NCBI RefSeq assembly: GCF_000717875.1
Contig: NZ_JOCT01000053.1
Coordinates: forward strand, 1 to 9,806
Direction: 5' to 3'
Source of the DNA: Streptomyces sp. NRRL S-455
GTDB taxonomy: Bacteria > Actinomycetota > Actinomycetes > Streptomycetales > Streptomycetaceae
Length of the DNA stretch: 9,806 nt
The translations under genes and the position numbers were made by a program. Under the pieces are notes generated by a model. The model did no database searches and was not told where the DNA came from. It saw only the letters and a list, made by a program, of their open reading frames with translations. Shown one piece after another: positions 5,693 to 9,806 of the stretch (its first letter is position 1; each line of letters starts with the position of its first letter).

Positions 5693-7631
5693 CACGCTCA
5701 AGAGCACGACGGGCGCGGGTGGCGCCTCGGGCGGCCTGCGCCGTCTCCTGCTCGACAACGGGGCGCTCACCGCGCTCATCGTCCTCGTCATCGCGATGTC
5801 GGCGCTGTCCGGCGACTTCCTGACGGCGGACAACCTCCTCAACGTCGGCGTGCAGGCGGCCGTGACCGCCATCCTCGCCTTCGGTGTCACCTTCGTGATC
5901 GTCTCGGCGGGCATCGACCTGTCGGTCGGCTCGGTCGCCGCGCTGTCGGCCACGGTCCTGGCGTGGAGCGCCACCTCGGCCGGCGTCCCGGTGTTCGTCG
6001 CCGTGCTCCTCGCCATAGCGACGGGCATCGTCTGCGGCCTGGTCAACGGCATCCTGATCTCCTACGGCAAGCTGCCGCCGTTCATCGCCACGCTGGCCAT
6101 GCTGTCCGTGGCGCGCGGTCTGTCCCTCGTCATCTCCGAGGGCTCCCCGATCGCCTTCCCCGACTCCGTCTCCCACCTCGGCGACACGCTCGGCGGCTGG
6201 CTGCCGGTGCCGGTCCTGGTGATGATCGTGATGGGCCTGATCGCCGCCTTCGTCCTGGGCCGGACCTACATCGGCCGCTCGATGTACGCGATCGGCGGCA
6301 ACGAGGAGGCCGCGCGGCTGTCCGGGCTGCGCGTGAAGAAGCAGAAGCTCGCCATCTACGCCTTCTCCGGCATCTTCGCCGCCGTCGCCGGTGTGGTGCT
6401 CGCCTCCCGTCTCTCCTCCGCGCAGCCCCAGGCCGCCGACGGCTACGAGCTGGACGCGATCGCCGCGGTCGTCATCGGCGGCGCGTCCCTCGCGGGCGGT
6501 ACGGGCAAGGCGTCCGGCACGCTGATCGGCGCGCTGATCCTGGCGGTGCTGCGCAACGGGCTGAACCTGCTGAACGTCTCCGCGTTCTGGCAGCAGGTCG
6601 TCATCGGTGTCGTCATCGCGCTGGCGGTGCTGTTCGACACGCTGCGGCGCAAGGCGGGGGCGACCCCGGTGGCGGCCGGCACCGGCGGCCCGAAGGGCAG
6701 GCAGGCGGTGACGTACGGGCTCGCGGCCGTCGTCACCGTCGCGATCGTCGGCGCCACGTCCTTCCTGCACAACGGCTCCTCCGCCGCGAGCACCCCGAAG
6801 ATGGGCCTGTCGCTGTCCACCCTCAACAACCCCTTCTTCGTGCAGATCCGGGCGGGCGCCCAGGCCGAGGCAAAGCGGCTGGGCGTGGACCTGACCGTCA
6901 CGGACGCCCAGAACGACGCCTCCCAGCAGGCCAACCAGTTGCAGAACTTCACCAGCTCCGGACTCGGCGCGATCATCGTCAACCCGGTGGACTCGGACGC
7001 GGCGAGCAACTCGGTGAAGGCCGCCGACCAGGCGAAGATCCCGGTCATCGCCGTCGACCGCGTCGTCAACGACGCCAGGACGGCCACCCTCGTCGCCTCC
7101 GACAACGTGGCCGGTGGTGAGCTCGCCGCCAAGTCCATCGCCGACAAGCTGGGCGGCAAGGGCAAGATCGTGATCCTGCAGGGCCAGGCGGGCACGTCCG
7201 CGGCCCGGGAACGCGCCGAGGGCTTCGCGAAGGGGCTGAAGGCCTACCCGGGCATCCAGGTGGTGGCCCAGCAGCCCGCCGACTTCGACCGCACCAAGGG
7301 CCTCGACGTGATGTCTAACCTGCTGCAGGCCCACCCGGACGTCCAGGGCGTCATCGCCGCCAACGACGAGATGGCGCTCGGCGCGATCAAGGCCCTGGGT
7401 TCCAAGGCCGGCACGTCGGTCTCCGTGGTCGGCTTCGACGGCACGCCTGACGGACTGAAGGCGGTCGAGGGCGGCACGCTGTACGCGTCCGTGGCGCAGC
7501 AGCCGACGCAGCTCGGGAAGATCGCGGTGGACAACGCGCTGCGGGCGCTTCAGGGCAAGAAGGTCGAGGAGACGGTGAAGGTGCCGGTGAAGGTGGTCAC
7601 GAAGGAGAACGTGGCCGGCTTCAGCGGCTGA
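5682..7631 (+). CDS. rbsC/rbsB: Fused ribose permease and ribose-binding protein (RbsC-RbsB)
   Basis: 649 residues, about the sum of a permease and a mature binding protein. Residues 1-325 are an RbsC-type permease with multiple membrane helices and family segments FVIVSAGIDLSVGSVAALSA (71-90), NGILISYGKLPPFIATLAML (122-141), GRSMYAIGGNEEAARLSG (198-215) and VVIGGASLAGGTGKASG (263-279). A polar linker (326-342) leads to an extra hydrophobic helix (about 343-361) resembling a signal peptide without a lipobox Cys. Residues 374-649 match RbsB closely: STLNNPFFVQI (379-389), NPVDSDA (434-440), QGQAGTSAARERAEGF (500-515), QPADFDRTKGLDVM (531-544), NDEMALGA (561-568) and VVGFDGTPDG (582-591). The extra helix would carry the chain outside, placing the binding domain next to the permease. 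The reading frame is continuous. GTG start (5682-5684) with GGAGG six bases upstream, overlapping rbsA by 11 bases. Fused proteins of this kind also appear in other streptomycete annotations, as far as I recall. Confidence 0.95.
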   Translation: MATDTLKSTTGAGGASGGLRRLLLDNGALTALIVLVIAMSALSGDFLTADNLLNVGVQAAVTAILAFGVTFVIVSAGIDLSVGSVAALSATVLAWSATSAGVPVFVAVLLAIATGIVCGLVNGILISYGKLPPFIATLAMLSVARGLSLVISEGSPIAFPDSVSHLGDTLGGWLPVPVLVMIVMGLIAAFVLGRTYIGRSMYAIGGNEEAARLSGLRVKKQKLAIYAFSGIFAAVAGVVLASRLSSAQPQAADGYELDAIAAVVIGGASLAGGTGKASGTLIGALILAVLRNGLNLLNVSAFWQQVVIGVVIALAVLFDTLRRKAGATPVAAGTGGPKGRQAVTYGLAAVVTVAIVGATSFLHNGSSAASTPKMGLSLSTLNNPFFVQIRAGAQAEAKRLGVDLTVTDAQNDASQQANQLQNFTSSGLGAIIVNPVDSDAASNSVKAADQAKIPVIAVDRVVNDARTATLVASDNVAGGELAAKSIADKLGGKGKIVILQGQAGTSAARERAEGFAKGLKAYPGIQVVAQQPADFDRTKGLDVMSNLLQAHPDVQGVIAANDEMALGAIKALGSKAGTSVSVVGFDGTPDGLKAVEGGTLYASVAQQPTQLGKIAVDNALRALQGKKVEETVKVPVKVVTKENVAGFSG

Positions 7632-7650
7632 CCGGCTGACATCGGGGAAC

Positions 7651-7688
7651 GGCGGGCGGTCGTCCACAGCGTGTGGGAACCGCCCGCC
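7651..7688 (+). other. Intra-operon hairpin between rbsCB and rbsK
   Basis: Perfect 10-base arms GGCGGGCGGT (7651-7660) and ACCGCCCGCC (7679-7688) enclose an inner stem CCACA/TGTGG (7664-7668/7672-7676) with a 3-base loop, giving roughly 15-16 pairs. It begins 20 bases after the rbsCB stop and ends 14 bases before the rbsK ribosome site (GGGGAG, 7703-7708). No T run follows. It could be a partial terminator, a 3'-end stabiliser for the transporter part of the mRNA, or a processing site that sets transporter and enzyme levels apart. Confidence 0.75.
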
Positions 7689-7715
7689 CATGTCACTCAC
7701 GTGGGGAGACAACTC

Positions 7716-8618
7716 ATGTACGACTACGACCTCCTGGTCGTGGGGTCGGCCAACGCCGACCTGGTGATCGGCGTCGAGCGTCGGCCCGGTGCCGGCGAGA
7801 CCGTGCTCGGCTCCGATCTGGCCGTCCATCCGGGCGGCAAGGGCGCGAACCAGGCGGTCGCGGCCGCCCGGCTCGGTGCCCGTACGGCTCTGCTGGCCCG
7901 GGTCGGCGACGACGCGTACGGCAGGCTGCTGCTGGACTCGCAGCGGGAGGCCGGTGTCGACACGGTCGGTGTCCTGGTGGGGGGCGCGCCGACCGGGGTC
8001 GCGCTGATCACGGTCGACCCGTCCGGGGACAACAGCATCGTCGTCTCACCGGGCGCGAACGGCCGGCTGACCCCGCAGGACGTGCGCGCCGCCGCGTGCC
8101 TGTTCCAGAGCTCCAGGGTGGTCTCGACGCAGTTGGAGATCCCGCTGGAGACGGTAGTGGAGGTGGTTCGGAACCTGGCGCCGGACAGCCGCTTCGTCCT
8201 GAACCCCTCCCCGCCGCGCCCCCTGCCGCGGGAGCTGCTGGCGGCGTGCGACCCGCTGATCGTCAACGAGCACGAGGCGAAGGTGATCCTGGGTGGGTCC
8301 GCCGTCGGGGACAGTCCCGAGGACTGGGCGCGGATCCTGCTCGCGAAGGGCCCGCGGTCGGTGGTGGTGACGCTGGGCGCGGAGGGCGCGCTGGTGGCCT
8401 CCGCGGAGGGCGTCCGGCGGATCCCGTCCGTGAAGGTGAGCGCCGTGGACACGACCGGCGCGGGCGACGCGTTCACCGCGGCGCTGGCCGTCCGGCTGGG
8501 GGCGGGCGAGTCCCTGGCGGAGGCGGCGGCGTACGCGGCCCGGGTCGGGGCGGTGACCGTGACGAAGGAGGGCGCGCAGGTGTCGTTCCCGTCGGCCGCG
8601 GAGGTCGCTGCCCTGTGA
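7716..8618 (+). CDS. rbsK: Ribokinase
   Basis: 300 residues; phosphorylates D-ribose to ribose 5-phosphate with ATP in the cytoplasm, feeding the pentose phosphate pathway and nucleotide synthesis. It is a PfkB-family carbohydrate kinase. The N-terminal strand VVGSANADLV (residues 8-17) leads to the sugar-binding PfkB signature HPGGKGANQAVAAARLGA (38-55). NEHE (184-187) is the conserved NxxE motif tied to Mg/phosphate binding. DTTGAGDAFTAALAVRLG (245-262) is the second signature, with catalytic base Asp251. SIVVSPGANGRLT (107-119) also fits ribokinase. The ATG at 7716 has GGGGAG (7703-7708) seven bases upstream; the frame is open further upstream but through the intergenic hairpin and with no better site. 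The stop overlaps the rbsD start by four bases. Confidence 0.96.
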   Translation: MYDYDLLVVGSANADLVIGVERRPGAGETVLGSDLAVHPGGKGANQAVAAARLGARTALLARVGDDAYGRLLLDSQREAGVDTVGVLVGGAPTGVALITVDPSGDNSIVVSPGANGRLTPQDVRAAACLFQSSRVVSTQLEIPLETVVEVVRNLAPDSRFVLNPSPPRPLPRELLAACDPLIVNEHEAKVILGGSAVGDSPEDWARILLAKGPRSVVVTLGAEGALVASAEGVRRIPSVKVSAVDTTGAGDAFTAALAVRLGAGESLAEAAAYAARVGAVTVTKEGAQVSFPSAAEVAAL

Positions 8619-9004
8619 AGAAGACCGGAATACTCAACCGCCACCTCGCCGGGGCGCTCGCCGAACTGGGCCACGGGGACGGGGTGCTGGTGTGTGACGC
8701 GGGCATGCCCATCCCCGACGGGCCCCGGGTGGTGGACCTGGCCTTCCGGGCCGGGGTGCCGACGTTCGCGGAGGTACTGGAGGGGCTGCTGGAGGAGCTG
8801 GTGGTCGAGGGGGCGACGGCGGCGGACGAGGTTCGGGAAGCGAACCAGGAGGCTTCGGCGCTCCTGGAGGGGCACTTCCCCTCGCTGGACCTCGTCCCGC
8901 ACGAGCGGCTCAAGGAGCTGTCGGCCGGGGCCCGGCTGGTGGTCCGCACGGGCGAGGCACGGCCGTACGCGAACGTGCTGCTGAGGTGTGGGGTTTTCTT
9001 CTGA
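8615..9004 (+). CDS. rbsD: D-ribose pyranase
   Basis: 129 residues, slightly shorter than the E. coli protein. RbsD interconverts the beta-pyranose and beta-furanose forms of D-ribose, supplying the furanose that ribokinase uses. The N-terminus KKTGILNRHLAGALAELGH ends in His20, the expected catalytic residue. VCDAGMPIPDGPRVVDLAF (26-44) includes the conserved Asp28. His96 in LVPHERL and Tyr118/Asn120 in RTGEARPYANVLL match sugar-binding positions of the family. The GTG start (8615-8617) overlaps the rbsK stop in GTGA, with GGAGGT (8600-8605) nine bases upstream inside rbsK. It is the last gene of the operon and is followed by a terminator 16 bases past its stop. Confidence 0.95.
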   Translation: MKKTGILNRHLAGALAELGHGDGVLVCDAGMPIPDGPRVVDLAFRAGVPTFAEVLEGLLEELVVEGATAADEVREANQEASALLEGHFPSLDLVPHERLKELSAGARLVVRTGEARPYANVLLRCGVFF

Positions 9005-9019
9005 CGCCCCGAACGGTTT

Positions 9020-9059
9020 CGAGGGAGCCCGGTCCGTCGACCAGGCCCCCTCGGCTTTT
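9020..9059 (+). terminator. Intrinsic terminator of the ribose operon
   Basis: Arms 9020-9034 and 9039-9053 align over 15 positions with 13 Watson-Crick pairs and two mismatches around a 4-base loop (CGTC). The outer stem is CGAGGG/CCCTCG and the inner is GGTC/GACC. GCTTTT follows directly, giving a short T run on the plus strand. The hairpin lies 16 bases past the rbsD stop. Confidence 0.85.
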
Positions 9060-9208
9060 CCCCTCCCGTCAGGAGCCCCCGCGATCCCCCCGGATCCCCC
9101 TCCAGAAGTCCTGACACCGAGTACGACACACCTGGGGCGGAAAGGGTTGCACGGCAAAGTAAGAAATTCTTCCGGACCGGCTGCCCGCAGCGGCGTACGC
9201 TGTGCCCT
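9060..9208 (+). promoter_or_regulatory. Intergenic region with a possible leaderless promoter
   Basis: About 150 bases lie between the operon terminator and the next gene. TACGCT (9196-9201) is a plausible -10 box seven bases before the ATG at 9209, which would start transcription at or next to the ATG and give a leaderless mRNA. No clear -35 is visible at the right distance; TTGCAC at 9147-9152 is too far away. AAGAA-A-TTCTT (9161-9171) is a small A/T-rich inverted repeat that could bind a regulator. GTCAGGA (9068-9074) and TCCTGAC (9109-9115) form a wider inverted repeat of unknown meaning. Confidence 0.35.
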
Positions 9209-9806
9209 ATGGTGCTTTATCAGGCCAAGAGGGGACATAAGGGACGGGAAACGCGGGGAACGTCGAGCGGTCCGAGCCTCCCTGTGTTCGTCGACTCCTC
9301 CGGTCGCCGTGCGCGGAACCTGCGGCGCATCGGCTACGCACTGGCCGGCTGTGCGGCCACCTACCTGACGGTGCTCGGCCTGAGCCTGATGGGAGCAACG
9401 CCCTTCGCTCCCGGGACGATCCTGCCCGGCGACATGGCAGCTCCCGCCGCGCCGGGACCCCGCACCCCGGACGGTGCGCCCCTGGCGCCCGGCGAGCCGC
9501 CGACGTGGGACCGCTCGGGGCCCGGCGATCTTCCGGACACCGGGCCGAGCGGCCTGCTCATTCCGCAGTTCACCGCTCCCGGCCCGCCCATCGCCCCGCC
9601 CCTGGTGCCCGGCCTCCCACCGGCCGGCCAACCGGCACCTGACGGGAACCCACCGCCCGGCGCACCCGCGCCCGAGGGGAGCCCGTCCCCCGGCGAACCG
9701 GCGCCTCCCGGCACGTCGGAACCGCCCGGCACGCCGGAACCGCCGGCGCCGACGACACCGGCGCCACCCCCACCGGCGCAGCCCACGCCCCCCGACGCCC
9801 CTGCCG
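9209..9806 (+). CDS. Membrane-anchored Pro-rich protein of unknown function, N-terminal part
   Basis: Open to the end of the window (199 codons seen). Not recognised with confidence. Residues 1-40 are polar and basic, ending in VFVDSSGRRARNLRR (26-40). One hydrophobic helix follows (about 41-62, IGYALAGCAATYLTVLGLSL). Everything after about residue 65 is rich in Pro, Gly, Ala and Glu with no folded domain visible. The Arg cluster before the helix predicts an inside-to-outside type II anchor with the Pro-rich part crossing or lining the cell wall. The 9209 ATG has no ribosome site and may be leaderless; GTG 9212 and GTG 9284 (Val26) are alternative starts. The basic SGRR-x-R stretch plus one helix recalls small proteins near cell-surface polysaccharide glycosyltransferase genes in streptomycetes, but this is from memory and not shown here. 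Wobble-position GC richness and an uninterrupted frame support coding. Confidence 0.68.
   Translation, partial: MVLYQAKRGHKGRETRGTSSGPSLPVFVDSSGRRARNLRRIGYALAGCAATYLTVLGLSLMGATPFAPGTILPGDMAAPAAPGPRTPDGAPLAPGEPPTWDRSGPGDLPDTGPSGLLIPQFTAPGPPIAPPLVPGLPPAGQPAPDGNPPPGAPAPEGSPSPGEPAPPGTSEPPGTPEPPAPTTPAPPPPAQPTPPDAPA
9707..9742 (+). repeat. Two adjacent 18-base repeats in the Pro-rich coding region
   Basis: Bases 9707-9724 and 9725-9742 are direct tandem copies differing at one position (T against C). They encode PGTSEP and PGTPEP. This suggests the Pro-rich segment has grown by in-frame duplication. Confidence 0.7.

Noticed and set aside
3752..6052. A 766-codon open frame on the minus strand, antisense to rbsR, rbsA and the start of rbsCB
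   Set aside because: It is antisense to three clearly recognised genes, its translation is rich in Arg, His, Gly and Asp without any domain, and it has no ribosome site. Long antisense frames are expected in GC-rich genomes.
7671..7715. In-frame upstream extension of ribokinase by 15 codons
   Set aside because: The extension would lie in the hairpin and the rbsK ribosome site region; GGGGAG at 7703-7708 fits ATG 7716, where ribokinases normally begin.
5610..7829. A 739-codon open frame on the minus strand opposite rbsCB
   Set aside because: Same reasons: it mirrors the codon bias of the fused permease gene, shows low-complexity Asp/His/Arg/Gly composition, and runs past the operon hairpin into rbsK.
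9068..9115. GTCAGGA/TCCTGAC inverted repeat as a second terminator
   Set aside because: The arms are only 7 bases with a 34-base loop and no T run, and a strong terminator already lies at 9020-9059.
9361..9786. A Gly-rich minus-strand frame at the right edge, resembling PE-PGRS or collagen-like proteins
   Set aside because: It is the reverse complement of the Pro-rich coding segment; Pro codons (CCN) read as Gly (GGN) on the other strand. The plus-strand frame has a sensible helix and start, so the Gly-rich frame is a shadow.

Overview
The window is very GC-rich, most start codons follow GGAGG-type ribosome sites, several starts are GTG, and I found no TTA codon in frame in any called gene. 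With the secreted fructan hydrolase, the PIG-L/LmbE deacetylase and the ribose system, this points to a Streptomyces-like actinomycete chromosome. The assignment is inference from composition and gene content. I saw no transposase, integrase, tRNA, rRNA or CRISPR array.

Left part, all on the minus strand (1-2875). The window opens inside the N-terminus of a secreted GH32 fructan hydrolase (1-348). A sigma70-like promoter (499-529) precedes it, with a perfect LacI-type palindrome (474-487) just downstream of the predicted transcription start. Then come a PIG-L/LmbE deacetylase (634-1467), a RibD-C/dihydrofolate-reductase-like reductase (1784-2431) and a small cupin (2510-2875). These three look like independent metabolic or accessory genes. 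Hairpins follow the deacetylase and the reductase. The 302-base gap 1482-1783 holds inverted repeats but no convincing gene.

Centre and right, all on the plus strand (2992-9004). This is a complete ribose uptake and activation operon: rbsR (LacI regulator), rbsA (two-domain ATPase), a fused rbsC-rbsB gene (permease and ribose-binding protein in one polypeptide), rbsK (ribokinase) and rbsD (ribose pyranase). Start/stop overlaps of 4, 11 and 4 bases join R-A, A-CB and K-D. The only real gap (84 bases, between rbsCB and rbsK) holds a long perfect-armed hairpin. Two identical LacI-type operators and a 12-base tandem array of operator half-sites lie just upstream of rbsR, so the repressor probably controls itself and the whole operon. 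A hairpin with a T run (9020-9059) ends the operon.

Right edge (9209-9806). An open frame runs off the window. It encodes a short cytoplasmic tail, one membrane helix and a long Pro-rich outer segment. It has no visible ribosome site and may be read from a leaderless mRNA.

How the operon works: RbsA energises import through the RbsC half, to which the tethered RbsB half delivers ribose; RbsD converts pyranose to furanose forms; RbsK makes ribose 5-phosphate; RbsR senses the sugar. The points most worth following up are the tethered RbsC-RbsB architecture, the operator array, the Thr/Pro tail on RbsA and the intra-operon hairpin. I did not find evidence of a wholly new system.
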